Shown here: piece by piece, positions 1 to 8,889 of the stretch
Numbering within the stretch: the stretch's first letter is position 1
How the letters are laid out: each line of letters starts with the position of its first letter
DNA from: Blastopirellula sediminis
GTDB lineage: Bacteria; Planctomycetota; Planctomycetia; Pirellulales; Pirellulaceae
Assembly (NCBI RefSeq): GCF_020966755.1
Contig: NZ_JAJKFT010000002.1
Span: 372,001 to 436,000 of the forward strand
Direction of reading: 5' to 3'
Length of the DNA stretch: 64,000 nt
Position numbers and translations under genes: made by a program
Notes under the pieces: generated by a model
Told to the model about the DNA's origin: nothing
Databases searched by the model: none
What the model saw: only the letters and a program-made list of their open reading frames with translations

Positions 1-175
1 GACGCGGGTCCATGCCGTCGACGCCGATGACAATCACCTTTTTGCCGAAACTGTGCGAGACGCGACTAACGCTGCCAAGCCAGTAGGAAGCCCCGGCCGT
101 CGCTCCGGCGCCGGCGGCCAATGCAGCGCCGGTCAGCAAGGTGCGGCGCGAAATGTTGCTTTTCGGTTCGCTCAT
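1..175 (-). CDS. Tat-exported phosphodiesterase/alkaline phosphatase-family protein (partial, 5' end of gene only)
   Basis: Only the first 58 or so codons are inside the window; the rest lies beyond base 1. The start is the ATG whose complement is at 173-175, and it overlaps the stop of the upstream gene in an ATGA arrangement, so translation is probably coupled. The N-terminus reads MSEPKSNISRRTLLTGAALA, a twin-arginine signal (S-R-R-T-L-L) followed by an Ala/Gly-rich hydrophobic stretch, so the protein is probably exported folded. Immediately after comes KKVIVIGVDGMDPR, the first strand and metal-binding Asp typical of the type I phosphodiesterase/nucleotide pyrophosphatase (alkaline phosphatase superfamily) fold. 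The next gene upstream encodes the same fold, so the two may act on related substrates; the substrate is unknown. Confidence 0.75.
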   Translation of the reverse strand, partial: MSEPKSNISRRTLLTGAALAAGAGATAGASYWLGSVSRVSHSFGKKVIVIGVDGMDPR

Positions 176-2298
176 GACGCCACCTTCACGGGAGTTTCGG
201 CGATCCGCTTTTCCTGAACTTCAACCGCCGGCGTTTGCTCGCCAAACTCGAGCGGTTTACCATCCATGTATTCGGGAATCGGACAGCCGAACAGTTTGAG
301 AATGGTCGGCGCCAGATCAAGCAAACGGGGCGCCTGGGCGGCGATCGGATCGCTGCTGAACAAAATGCCCGGGACGACCGACGGATCGACGCAATGATCG
401 CCGCTCCACGCCTTCGTGTTGTCGTGGAATACCTTGGTGCTTGTTCGTCCGACCGCCGCGTCCCACGAGATCCGATAACCGCTCTCGTAGCCGACGATCA
501 AGTCGGGGGCGTTTTCCTTGTATCCGCCGCGATAGGCGCGAGCGGCCTGGTAAGTGCGGCGAATCCCCTTCGTGCCGGTTTGCGGGTCAACCAGTTCGTT
601 GAGCTTCGCGACCAATTCGGCCTTGAGCGTTTCGGCCTCTTCGCCGGGGGCGACGATTCCGTGCTCGTACTTCCCTTCCAGATTCAAAAAGATGCCGGTC
701 AGGCCGAGGGCGAACGCTTTCGTTTTGCTCCAGTCGATGCCGGCCAGATAATCTTCGCCGCGGCGGTCGTCGTCGACCGTCAGATAGCCGTTTTCTTCGA
801 GCCACCGATTCAAGTCGATGCCGCGGCGGAACGTGTTAAAGCCATGGTCCGACAGAACCAGCAGCAGCGTGTTGCCGTCGTCGCACTTGGCCATCGTCCG
901 GCCAACAAGTCCATCCATCCGCACATACAAATCTTCGATCGCGTTCTCCAGCTTCGCCGGAACATGCGCCGGCCGGGCAGGGTGCAACTTGTCGAGATAC
1001 CGCCAGAACATATGCTGCATCCGGTCGGTTCCGTCGAAGACGCAGACGCACAGCCCTTGGCGAACCTTGTCGAGGCTGTCGAAGAACATCGTTTCTCGTT
1101 CGACGTCGATATCCATGCATTGCTGCAGGAAGTGTTCGTCTTCGATCACCTGCTCGCTCAGACTCCACGTATCTTCGGCCAGACCGAGCGTCGCGTAGGG
1201 ACCTTGCTTTTTGGCCAGGTAGATCGGATAGACCGCCGGATAGCCGATCGCCATCGCCGGGTTTTCGGGATCGATGTTGATCGGCGTAACGTACAGACCG
1301 AACTCGGGATCGGTTTCGAGCAGCATGAAGCGGCAGATGCCGTTGATCGAAACGCCCCAGCCCGCTTTAAAGTGAACGGTCAACCAGTCGGTGTGAACTC
1401 CCTTCGTCAGCTTGTGCTTGGCCCCGTTCAGATGTAGCCAAGCGTGCGAATCGTCGATGACCTCGACGCGAAACGGCGCAGTGAGGGCGCCGTTGGTCGG
1501 ATCGTTGGGATTCGGCGGGCCGAGCAACTCGCACTGAACTTTCTTTCCTTCTCGGGTCACGTAATGGACTTCACCGCCGGTTTTGACTCCTTCTTCCTTC
1601 GCCCGCGTGGTGAACTGCGAAAACGTTCCTTGCGTCCCGCGCAGGTCAGGAACGCACATCGCCGAGAGCTGGACGCCGCGCAGTTTCTCAGGCGGAAAGG
1701 TAATCGGCACGCGGATGATGCAGTTGAAGATGCCGTAGTCGCTCAACACGCTCCAAAACGGCTTGCTCTTGCGAAGCATCCGCACGTCGGGCTTTTGATA
1801 TTGCCACTTGAAACGCCCGATGCCGATCGATTTGCTGGCGGTGCGGATTTCGACCGAGCTCAGTTTCGGCTGGTAGGTCGCTAAGTCAGGCGTCAGAAAG
1901 TCGAAGATGTTGTGCTTGCCGGGGTTCACGCCGGTTTGAAACGTCGACCAGGCGACCGGGGAGATCGGAGGCAACGTGCTGGCGAGCGAATGAAAGCTAC
2001 CGCGCTGCTGAAGCTTTGCCAGATTCGGCAGCTTTCCTTCGCTTAGCAGACGCGAGGTCAGCCCATGATCAAGACCATCGAGCCCCAGCACCACGACGCG
2101 GCGATACTTTGGCGGCTGCGGCGGCTTCTTCCTTCGCAGCACACGCACGACGCGCCGCAGCGGCCACAAAAGCAACATCGAGATCGCCGAAGCGATCGCG
2201 CCGAAAACGGCCAGAAACGAGCCGGCCAGCGCGAAGCCGGCGCCAGGACCGATATAGGCGAGCGGCGTGAAATCGAAGGTGAAGTTCAGCATCGGCAT
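172..2298 (-). CDS. Membrane-anchored alkaline phosphatase superfamily (type I phosphodiesterase/nucleotide pyrophosphatase) protein
   Basis: 708 residues. A hydrophobic N-terminal region (about residues 10-50, with a Gly-rich turn then a long Leu/Ala helix ending in a basic RRVVRVLRRKK stretch) anchors the protein. The catalytic fold starts near residue 68 with VVVLGLDGLDHGL (metal Asp), followed by LPNLAKLQQRGSF and PPISPVAWSTFQTGVNPGKH, where the Ser/Thr of the TFQTG stretch is the expected nucleophile. Later VFDGTDRMQHMFWR and VLSDHGF supply further metal ligands (D, H, DH). These motifs are characteristic of the phosphodiesterase branch of the alkaline phosphatase superfamily. Such enzymes hydrolyse phosphodiesters or phosphoglycans at the membrane; the substrate cannot be told from sequence. 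The stop overlaps the start of the downstream Tat-exported paralogue. Confidence 0.85.
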   Translation of the reverse strand: MPMLNFTFDFTPLAYIGPGAGFALAGSFLAVFGAIASAISMLLLWPLRRVVRVLRRKKPPQPPKYRRVVVLGLDGLDHGLTSRLLSEGKLPNLAKLQQRGSFHSLASTLPPISPVAWSTFQTGVNPGKHNIFDFLTPDLATYQPKLSSVEIRTASKSIGIGRFKWQYQKPDVRMLRKSKPFWSVLSDYGIFNCIIRVPITFPPEKLRGVQLSAMCVPDLRGTQGTFSQFTTRAKEEGVKTGGEVHYVTREGKKVQCELLGPPNPNDPTNGALTAPFRVEVIDDSHAWLHLNGAKHKLTKGVHTDWLTVHFKAGWGVSINGICRFMLLETDPEFGLYVTPINIDPENPAMAIGYPAVYPIYLAKKQGPYATLGLAEDTWSLSEQVIEDEHFLQQCMDIDVERETMFFDSLDKVRQGLCVCVFDGTDRMQHMFWRYLDKLHPARPAHVPAKLENAIEDLYVRMDGLVGRTMAKCDDGNTLLLVLSDHGFNTFRRGIDLNRWLEENGYLTVDDDRRGEDYLAGIDWSKTKAFALGLTGIFLNLEGKYEHGIVAPGEEAETLKAELVAKLNELVDPQTGTKGIRRTYQAARAYRGGYKENAPDLIVGYESGYRISWDAAVGRTSTKVFHDNTKAWSGDHCVDPSVVPGILFSSDPIAAQAPRLLDLAPTILKLFGCPIPEYMDGKPLEFGEQTPAVEVQEKRIAETPVKVAS

Positions 2299-2325
2299 TG
2301 GGCTGGCGAACTCACAATGAAAATG

Positions 2326-2369
2326 CCCCCGTGGCCTGACATTTCAGGCGCGTCGTCAAGCCACGGGGA
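2326..2369 (-). terminator. Probable terminator of the arylsulfotransferase-like gene
   Basis: CCCCGTGGC (2327-2335) pairs perfectly with GCCACGGGG (2360-2368). The loop contains a second small hairpin, CCTGA-CATT-TCAGG. Read on the minus strand it lies about 30 bases after the stop of the 2402-4591 gene and is followed by a T-rich GCATTTTCATT tail, as expected for an intrinsic terminator. Confidence 0.55.
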
Positions 2370-2401
2370 GCGGGGAATATCAAACGCTACGGTGGTCGCG
2401 A

Positions 2402-4591
2402 CTAGCGCGGCGGACCATCCGGTCCCGGAGCAGGACCACGCTCAGCGGCGATCGTTTCAGTCAGCAACTTGCCCGGCTTCAGGTCCTTGCCTTCGAAGGC
2501 GGCATAGTCGGTTGGGAAGCGATAGGCGCGGAAGACGCCGCCGGGACCGCCACCCGGTCCTCCTGGACCAGGTCCTCCTGGTCCGCCAGGGCCGCCGGCG
2601 AAACCGCCTGGTCCACCCGGACCGCCGCGTCCCGGGGGGCCTCCGGGGCCGCGGCGATCAGGTCCGCCTGGGCCGTTGTTCCCAGGCGGAGGACCAAAGC
2701 CGCCGGGGCCACGTGGTCCCGGGCCGCCGAAGCCCGGTCCTCCTGGTCCGCCGGCCATTCGGCTTTCCATCTCTTCAATGGTCTTCTTCTGCTCGTCGTT
2801 CCAAACCGACTTCAGACTCGCGTCGACTTCGTCCTGGAGCGTTTTGACTTGCTGGAACTGTTCGTCGCTCAGGTCAGCGACCAGCGCCACCGGCACCACT
2901 TCGCCGATCCGCGGCGGTCGACCAAATCCACGTCCACCGGGACCGCCCGGTCCGCCGGGGCTGGTGAGCTTTTCCTGCTGATCCTTGGTGAGGATCTTGC
3001 TCAGCTTCGCTTCCATTTGCTTTTGCAGGTCGTCGATCTTCTTCTGCTGCTCTTCGCTCACGCCCAGCACTTGGGTGAGGAACCGCGGCACGAACTCTCG
3101 CTGCCCCGGTCCTCCGGGTCCTCCGGGTCCACCTGGACCTCCCGGGCCGCCGCGTCCGCCGGGAAGCTGCATCACCCAGACAATTTCGCCGCTGGGAGTC
3201 ACTTCAAACAACAGCGATTGATTGCCGGAGCAGATCAGCGTGTTACCGTTCGGCTGCCGCTGAGCGCCGGAGATCAACATCGAGTGGAAGTCCGATTTCT
3301 CGGGGGACGAATAGGACCACTTCGCTTCGAGCGGAGCGAAGGGGAGGAACTCTTCTTTTTCGTACGTGCCGTCGCTCTTCAGCGGCAGTTCCACTTCGTC
3401 GGCGGTCGAGTACGAACCGTCCGGACGTCCCATGCCGTTGTTGAAGACCAGCATGTTGCCGGCGCCGGGAAGTCCATCGGCAATCCAGTGAGCACAGTGC
3501 TGGGCGAACAACCGCTGATCGACGTTGGTGCCGCTGCGATAGACGCGGGGATTGCCCCAGCGGAAAAGGAGATCGCCCCCTTTGCCCGAATTGCCGCCGC
3601 TGCTGGAAGCGGCTTCTTCCGCGGTCGTGCTGTGATCGATGATCCAGACTTCGCTGAACTCATGAACGCTGAGCATGATCTGGTCGAGCTTCGCGTTGTA
3701 CGCAACCGAGTTGACGTGCATCCAGTCGCCGCCGCCGGGGCCTCCGGGACCACGACCGCCGCGACGGTTGTCGCCTCGTTGATCGGCAGGACGTTGGTCT
3801 CCGTCGGGACCGCCGGGTCCTGGTTGTCCGCCGCCGACATAGCCAAGCGAACGAAGTCTCGCCAACTGCGCCGGATCTTGCAGCATGCGATCCATCATCG
3901 CGGTGCTGAAGTTGATGTCGATGCGCTGTGGGTTTTCGGAGACGTCGCCATAGTTCGGAAGTTTAGGATCGACGTCTTGGATCAGGTGATCCCACGCGTG
4001 CCACTTCCAGACGATCTCGCCGGTCGTTTTTCCGGTCGGCTTGATCTCGATCAGGCAGTCAGGAAGGAGTTCGTCGGTAACCAACTCGGCGCGACGACCG
4101 ACGGCAGCTTCTTCATCCCGGGTCTTCGGATCATTGGCGACGACCAAGACGTTGCCATTGGGAAGGGGGCAAATGTCATGGTGAGCCCGCAGCTTGCCTT
4201 GATCGATCTGGTAGTCCCAAACCAGATTGCCGTCCCAATCAAACTCTTGAATTCGCCCGCCGGCGCCAGGCCCGCCGAAACCTCGGCCACGTTCGGCGCC
4301 CGGCCGCAGCAAGTGACCGTTAGGAAGTAGGTAGCAACTCAAGGCGGGGGTATAGTCGCTCTTCCACTCGTTGACGACGCGACCTTCCATGTCGACCAGG
4401 TACGTGGTCGTCGAGTTCATCGGCGCGATCAGCGTGTAACCTTGTTGCGCTTCGGGCGCATTGACGCTGACTCCTTCTTTGGCGTCCTTCAGCGGACGAT
4501 CCGGAGTCGATTCGGCATAGAGCGAGCTAGTCGCTGCGGCCAGCAGCGCGGCCAGCGCAAGGGGACGGAAGTTGCGAAGTCGTGTGATCAT
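2402..4591 (-). CDS. Secreted arylsulfotransferase-like (ASST-type) beta-propeller protein with Gly-Pro-rich tail
   Basis: 729 residues with a signal peptide (about 1-27, cleavage after SSLYA). Residues about 45-480 resemble the arylsulfotransferase/ASST-like propeller: YTLIAPMNSTTTYLVDMEGR, LLPNGHLL, IQEFDWDGNLVWDY, HHDICPLPNGNVL, then W-rich blades including DWMHVNSVAYN and LLFEVTPSGEIVW. The HHD and HVN positions resemble the active-site histidine regions of ASST, but sulfotransfer is not established for this branch. From about residue 478 the chain has GGPGG repeats separating two helical segments (about 505-545 and 567-612) of the form LGVSEEQQKKIDDLQKQ and DLSDEQFQQVKTLQDE, which look like Spy/CpxP (LTxxQ)-type helices. 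A long Gly-Pro tail follows. The gene is probably monocistronic with its own terminator. Whether it acts as an enzyme or only as a binding protein is open. Confidence 0.7.
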   Translation of the reverse strand: MITRLRNFRPLALAALLAAATSSLYAESTPDRPLKDAKEGVSVNAPEAQQGYTLIAPMNSTTTYLVDMEGRVVNEWKSDYTPALSCYLLPNGHLLRPGAERGRGFGGPGAGGRIQEFDWDGNLVWDYQIDQGKLRAHHDICPLPNGNVLVVANDPKTRDEEAAVGRRAELVTDELLPDCLIEIKPTGKTTGEIVWKWHAWDHLIQDVDPKLPNYGDVSENPQRIDINFSTAMMDRMLQDPAQLARLRSLGYVGGGQPGPGGPDGDQRPADQRGDNRRGGRGPGGPGGGDWMHVNSVAYNAKLDQIMLSVHEFSEVWIIDHSTTAEEAASSSGGNSGKGGDLLFRWGNPRVYRSGTNVDQRLFAQHCAHWIADGLPGAGNMLVFNNGMGRPDGSYSTADEVELPLKSDGTYEKEEFLPFAPLEAKWSYSSPEKSDFHSMLISGAQRQPNGNTLICSGNQSLLFEVTPSGEIVWVMQLPGGRGGPGGPGGPGGPGGPGQREFVPRFLTQVLGVSEEQQKKIDDLQKQMEAKLSKILTKDQQEKLTSPGGPGGPGGRGFGRPPRIGEVVPVALVADLSDEQFQQVKTLQDEVDASLKSVWNDEQKKTIEEMESRMAGGPGGPGFGGPGPRGPGGFGPPPGNNGPGGPDRRGPGGPPGRGGPGGPGGFAGGPGGPGGPGPGGPGGGPGGVFRAYRFPTDYAAFEGKDLKPGKLLTETIAAERGPAPGPDGPPR

Positions 4592-4972
4592 CGAGGGGAA
4601 ATCTCCCGGTCGGATTGGACGAGATCGAGCCGATATTCGCCTGAAAAAAGGCGGCGGTGAAAAGGGTCACTACTCACCAATGCGAGAAACGGAAGCGCAG
4701 GGTGTCAGCAATGTCGTGAGAATTCCCAGCCCTCCACCGCAAGCCGGAAAACGCTGGTTTGGGACGCGTCGGGGGGATTTTGGGACGACATCGCATCGTC
4801 GCATTCAGATCGATGACCGATCTTTAGAAGCAGAAACCGATTGTGGACGCCGAATTCGATTCGCACGAGGCGGATTTGGTCGACGCCCACCCCAACTAAG
4901 TGGTACCGGAAGTCGCCGAAACGGAAACAGAACGCGACCCCTTCGTTGTCCATCCCAGGGCGAGGCAGACCA
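4592..4972. other. Divergent intergenic region, no gene seen
   Basis: This 380-base gap separates the divergent arylsulfotransferase-like and small Gly-Pro-rich genes and must hold both promoters. Short ORFs across it lack a convincing start or any recognisable motif. No clear hairpin or operator was identified. Confidence 0.5.
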
Positions 4973-5536
4973 ATGACATCCATTCAAAGCGTGCAGGTCG
5001 CAGGCCTGCAGAATTACTCCCAAGCTCAGGGCGCCAGCGGCGGTCGCGGCCCAGCGCCGACCGGCGAATTACCGCCGGGGTTGAAGAACGATCTGGCCGA
5101 AATCGCGGAATCGGAAGGGCTTAGCTCCGAGCAGGAAGCCTCCTTAGAAAGCGATATCCAAGACGCTCTTTCCAGCCTGTTTGATTCGTCGGAAGGGCGG
5201 CCCGATCCCGATGCGGTGAAAGACGTGATCTCGGGCGTCTTCGAAGAATATGGGCTCGATGCCGAGCAATTGGCCGATCGACTGGGACCTCCCGGAGGCG
5301 GGCCTCCGCCGGGCGGACCAGGCGGTCCCGGTGGTCCGGGAGGACCTCCGCCAGGAGGCGCTGCGGGAGAATCGAGCGAAAAGGACAGCACCGATGAAAC
5401 CGACAGCGACTCGCAGCTGCTCCAGTCGCTGCAAGACATTCTCGACAAGCTGAAGGAGAGCGGCGATTCCGACACGATCAGCAAGATCTCGGACTTGCTC
5501 GTTTCCGGCTTGCTAGGAATTGACGTCGAAGCGTAA
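4973..5536 (+). CDS. Small Gly-Pro-rich acidic protein, possible EF-hand-like, unknown function
   Basis: 187 residues from ATG 4973 (MTSIQSVQVAG). An upstream in-frame ATG at 4841 would add 44 basic residues unlike the rest and is not preferred. There is no signal peptide. Residues about 30-100 are helical and acidic (DLAEIAESEGLSSEQEASLE, DSSEGRPDPDAVKDVISGVF), faintly like a degenerate EF-hand pair. A Gly-Pro block (about 104-130, GPPGGG...PGGPGG) is followed by an acidic Ser/Asp/Glu linker and a C-terminal amphipathic helix region (LLQSLQDILDKLKES). Proteins with a helical domain, a Pro-Gly linker and short helices are common in planctomycetes and proteobacteria without assigned function. 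It lies directly upstream of the ECF sigma gene, but the 100-base gap leaves co-transcription uncertain. Confidence 0.65.
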   Translation: MTSIQSVQVAGLQNYSQAQGASGGRGPAPTGELPPGLKNDLAEIAESEGLSSEQEASLESDIQDALSSLFDSSEGRPDPDAVKDVISGVFEEYGLDAEQLADRLGPPGGGPPPGGPGGPGGPGGPPPGGAAGESSEKDSTDETDSDSQLLQSLQDILDKLKESGDSDTISKISDLLVSGLLGIDVEA

Positions 5537-5635
5537 AAGCGGACAAGTCGACGCAAAGTTTCCGGCATCTGCTAGACTGACGTAGAAGCCTCGCTAGAAT
5601 CGGTCGCCCCGTTTCTGGCGAGGCGCGGCGCATTC

Positions 5636-6226
5636 TTGAACGATCCCGGCAGCAAGGCGAACCGCGTGACCAATCCCGACGTTACCCAGATTCTTGGAGC
5701 GCTCGAGCGAGGAGATTCGCACGCTTCCGAGCAACTGCTGCCGCTGGTCTACGAAGAGCTGCGGAAACTGGCCGCCGCCAAAATGTCTCAAGAAGCGTCC
5801 GATCGGACCTTGCAGCCGACGGCGCTCGTCCACGAAGCCTATCTGCGGCTGGTCGGCAACGGCGGCAGTTGGGAAAACCGCGGACACTTCTTCGCCGCCG
5901 CAGCCGAAGCGATGCGGCGAATTCTGATTGAAGAGGCGCGCCGGCGAGCTAGTTTGAAGCGCGGAGGGGAATATGCCATCGTCGACCTACCTGACGATTT
6001 GATCACCGCAGCCCGGAACGAGAGCGATTCGCTCCTCGATCTCGACGTCGCGCTCCACAAGCTGCAAACGGCCGATCCCGAGTCCTACAAATTGGTGATG
6101 CTCCGCTATTTCAGCGGCCTGACGGTCGATGAAGCGGCCGAATCGCTCGGGATTTCTCCCCGCACCGCTAAGCGTTATTGGAGCTTCGCCCGGGCGTGGC
6201 TACAGCGGGAAATTGAACGCCAATAA
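5636..6226 (+). CDS. ECF-type RNA polymerase sigma factor (TIGR02999-like)
   Basis: Up to 196 residues. Region 2 is visible as LLPLVYEELRKLAA, LVHEAYLRLVG and NRGHFFAAAAEAMRRILIEE. Region 4 is the helix-turn-helix around FSGLTVDEAAESLGISPRTAKRYWSFARAWL. The LxHEAYLRL and GHFFAAAAEAMRRIL blocks are hallmarks of the planctomycete-expanded sigma-70 ECF group usually paired with Ser/Thr kinases. The start is ambiguous: TTG 5636 gives the full length, whereas GTG 5666 has an AAGG-type ribosome site 8 or so bases upstream and gives 186 residues. The next gene is a Ser/Thr kinase about 100 bases downstream on the same strand, the usual partnership in these bacteria, in which the kinase may control sigma activity. 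Target promoters are unknown. Confidence 0.9.
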   Translation: MNDPGSKANRVTNPDVTQILGALERGDSHASEQLLPLVYEELRKLAAAKMSQEASDRTLQPTALVHEAYLRLVGNGGSWENRGHFFAAAAEAMRRILIEEARRRASLKRGGEYAIVDLPDDLITAARNESDSLLDLDVALHKLQTADPESYKLVMLRYFSGLTVDEAAESLGISPRTAKRYWSFARAWLQREIERQ

Positions 6227-6328
6227 GGGGTGGACGCGGCAGAGCGCAAGATTCGTGGCACCCCGCCGCGTTAGATTTCGCATAAGCTTTAGATAGGGAC
6301 CTGCCGCTTTGCCTCGGAATTGCTATCG

Positions 6329-8746
6329 ATGTCGTTTGACCGAGAAAAGTCGATTTTCCTCGCCGCGCTGGAAATGACCTCCGGGGCGGAACGGGACGCG
6401 TACGTACTCCAGCAGTGCGGCGACGACGCGATGCTGAAGGGGGCGGTCGACGAGCTTTTGGCGGTTCATGATCGCTCGATCAATGTGCTCGATCAGCAAA
6501 CTCCGCAGCGTCTCGCCTTGCAGGGAAAGGTCAAATCGGCCGCCGATGCGATCGCGATGACTGCGGCATGGGCCGAAGACGGCGGCGACTCCTTTAGCCC
6601 CCAATCAACTGCTGCCGGCGCGAAGATCGGCAACTACGTTCTCTTGGAAATGCTGGGAGAAGGGGGCTTCGGCCAGGTCTTCGTCGCGCAGCAAGAGCAG
6701 CCGGTGAAGCGCCGCGTCGCGATCAAGTTGCTCAAAGCGCATGCCCTGTCGAACGACGCCATCGCCCGGTTCGAGGCGGAACGCCAAGCACTAGCGATGA
6801 TGGACCACCCCAACATCGCGCGGATCTTCGACGGCGGCACGACCCCGAGCGGCCAGCCCTACTTTGTGATGGAGCTGGTGCGCGGCGTTCACATTACGAC
6901 ATTCTGCCGCGATCACGAGCTTTCGGTGCGCGACCGGCTGGAGCTATTCCTTGACGTCTGTCGCGCCGTGCAGCACGCCCATCAAAAAGGAATCATTCAC
7001 CGCGACATCAAACCGTCGAACGTGCTGGTCACGCTGCATGACGCCGACGCCGTGGTAAAGGTGATCGACTTTGGCGTCGCCAAGGCGCTCGACGAGCCGC
7101 TGACGGAGAAGACGATCTATACGCGCTTCGCGCAGATGATCGGGACGCCGATGTATATGAGTCCCGAACAAGCGGAGATGAATTCGCTCGACGTCGACAC
7201 GCGTAGCGACATCTACTCGCTCGGCGTCCTGCTCTACGAACTGCTTACCGAACAGACGCCGTTCGATCAGCGCCGGCTGCAAACGGCGTCGTTTGACGAA
7301 ATGCGGCGGATGATTCGGGAGGAAGATCCACCGCGTCCCAGCGCTCGCTTGACCGCCAACAACGCGCTGGCCACCACGAAACAGGCGTCACGCAAGTTTC
7401 AGGGACGAAGTCTCGCCAGCGAGCTGAAGGGGGATCTCGACTGGGTCGTGATGAAGGCGCTCGAGAAGGATCGCCGGCGGCGCTACGAAACGGCCGCCGA
7501 CATGGCGCACGACGTGCAGCGCGTGCTCGACCAACAACCGGTTATGGCCCGTCCGCCGTCGCAGTGGTATCGATTCACCCGCTTTGCGAGTCGCAACAAG
7601 ACGGTCTTCGCGTCGACGGTGATCGTGCTTCTGGCGCTGGTCGTCGGGACGATCTTCAGCACCTGGCAAGCGGTGCGTGCGACAGTCGCCTGGAATCAAA
7701 TCGAACAAGAGCGCGAGCGTCTGAAAGAGGCGAACGTGTTGCTCGATAGCGCTCGGGCGAACGCCGACGAGCAGCGCTGGCAATTGGCGCTCGACCAATA
7801 CAGCAAAGCGACTGAGCTTTCGCCGAATCACTATCTGACGTGGTCGGGCAGGGGAGCGCTGCTGGCGCGACTGAACGCCTGGTCTCTCGCCGCAACCGAT
7901 TATCGAACGGCGCTGGAACTGGGGGCTCCGGCCAACAATCCCGCCTGGTGGGGCGTGCCGCAGCTCTGTCGCTATGCTGGCGACCAAGAAGGTTACGACC
8001 TGGTCTGCGAGCAGTTGCGGCGCCAAGTCGATGCGACCGATCATGGTCAACTTGCGATGATCGTCCGCGGCTTGGCTCTCGAGTCGCGATCGGCGGATGA
8101 GATGAAGCCCCTCGCCGATCGGATGGACGAGATTCTGTTGGCGCATGAACTGGAAGAGTTCGATCCCTTCTTTAATCCCGACCGGGGACCGCGCGGTCCG
8201 ATGGGAGATGGTCCTGGGGGGCCAAGGATGGGTTTCATGACTGGGCCTCCGCCGGGAGGTCCTGGCCCGGGTCGCGGTCCCGGAGGTGGTCCGGGCGGAG
8301 GACCGGGGGGCGGTCCGGGAATGATGCGTGAGATCGATACTTATGCCGCCGCGGCAGCCTACTATCGCGCCGGCGATTCCAAGCGAGCGATTGAATTGCT
8401 CTCGAACTTGGGACAGCGCGACGAATCGATGATGATCGAAGGTCTGGCCGCGCCGGTGATGGCGTTAGCGCTTCACGATCAAGGAGAAACGGAAAACGCC
8501 AAAAAATATTTGGCGATCGCGGACGCGTCGATCGAAGGGTGGCTGGAAGATTTGAAGGACTCGCCTGATCGGCAGAAGTATCCTTGGTTTGATTTTCTCG
8601 AGATTTATCTCTGGTACGACGAAGCGTCGCGCGCGATCGAGGGGCATGCTCCCGAAGTCAAAAAGCAGCTTCGCCAAGTCGAACTGCAAGCCGAGCGACA
8701 GTTGCACGTCAGCTCCAGCACTTCCCCTACCCCCAAGACGATGTAA
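6329..8746 (+). CDS. Membrane-anchored Ser/Thr protein kinase with C-terminal TPR-like region
   Basis: 805 residues from ATG 6329; a TTG three codons earlier is less likely. The N-terminal 100 residues (FLAALEMTSGAERDAYVLQQ...) are the helical segment typical of planctomycete sigma-linked kinases. The kinase domain runs about 100-400: Gly-loop LGEGGFGQVF near 108, VAIK lysine near 132, HRDIKPSN near 223, DFGVAK near 247 and GTPMYMSPEQA. All catalytic residues are present, so it should be active. One membrane helix follows (about 426-445, STVIVLLALVVGTIFSTW), then TPR-like helices (WQLALDQYSKATELSPNHY). A Gly-Pro insert (about 620-666) interrupts the extracytoplasmic part. It follows an ECF sigma factor and is probably in the same transcript. 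The signal it senses is unknown. Confidence 0.92.
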   Translation: MSFDREKSIFLAALEMTSGAERDAYVLQQCGDDAMLKGAVDELLAVHDRSINVLDQQTPQRLALQGKVKSAADAIAMTAAWAEDGGDSFSPQSTAAGAKIGNYVLLEMLGEGGFGQVFVAQQEQPVKRRVAIKLLKAHALSNDAIARFEAERQALAMMDHPNIARIFDGGTTPSGQPYFVMELVRGVHITTFCRDHELSVRDRLELFLDVCRAVQHAHQKGIIHRDIKPSNVLVTLHDADAVVKVIDFGVAKALDEPLTEKTIYTRFAQMIGTPMYMSPEQAEMNSLDVDTRSDIYSLGVLLYELLTEQTPFDQRRLQTASFDEMRRMIREEDPPRPSARLTANNALATTKQASRKFQGRSLASELKGDLDWVVMKALEKDRRRRYETAADMAHDVQRVLDQQPVMARPPSQWYRFTRFASRNKTVFASTVIVLLALVVGTIFSTWQAVRATVAWNQIEQERERLKEANVLLDSARANADEQRWQLALDQYSKATELSPNHYLTWSGRGALLARLNAWSLAATDYRTALELGAPANNPAWWGVPQLCRYAGDQEGYDLVCEQLRRQVDATDHGQLAMIVRGLALESRSADEMKPLADRMDEILLAHELEEFDPFFNPDRGPRGPMGDGPGGPRMGFMTGPPPGGPGPGRGPGGGPGGGPGGGPGMMREIDTYAAAAAYYRAGDSKRAIELLSNLGQRDESMMIEGLAAPVMALALHDQGETENAKKYLAIADASIEGWLEDLKDSPDRQKYPWFDFLEIYLWYDEASRAIEGHAPEVKKQLRQVELQAERQLHVSSSTSPTPKTM

Positions 8747-8889
8747 GATCTTTGCCCGGTCGCTCCCCCAAAGTCGGCTCAGCGAAGTTTTTCCCAGAAG
8801 TGTGACACCCTTTCTCCGGTTTTCTCGCATTGGAAGTCGTTAGCGCGATGATGACCTCCAATTCAGCGCAGTGATGCGCAAAAGAGGCG

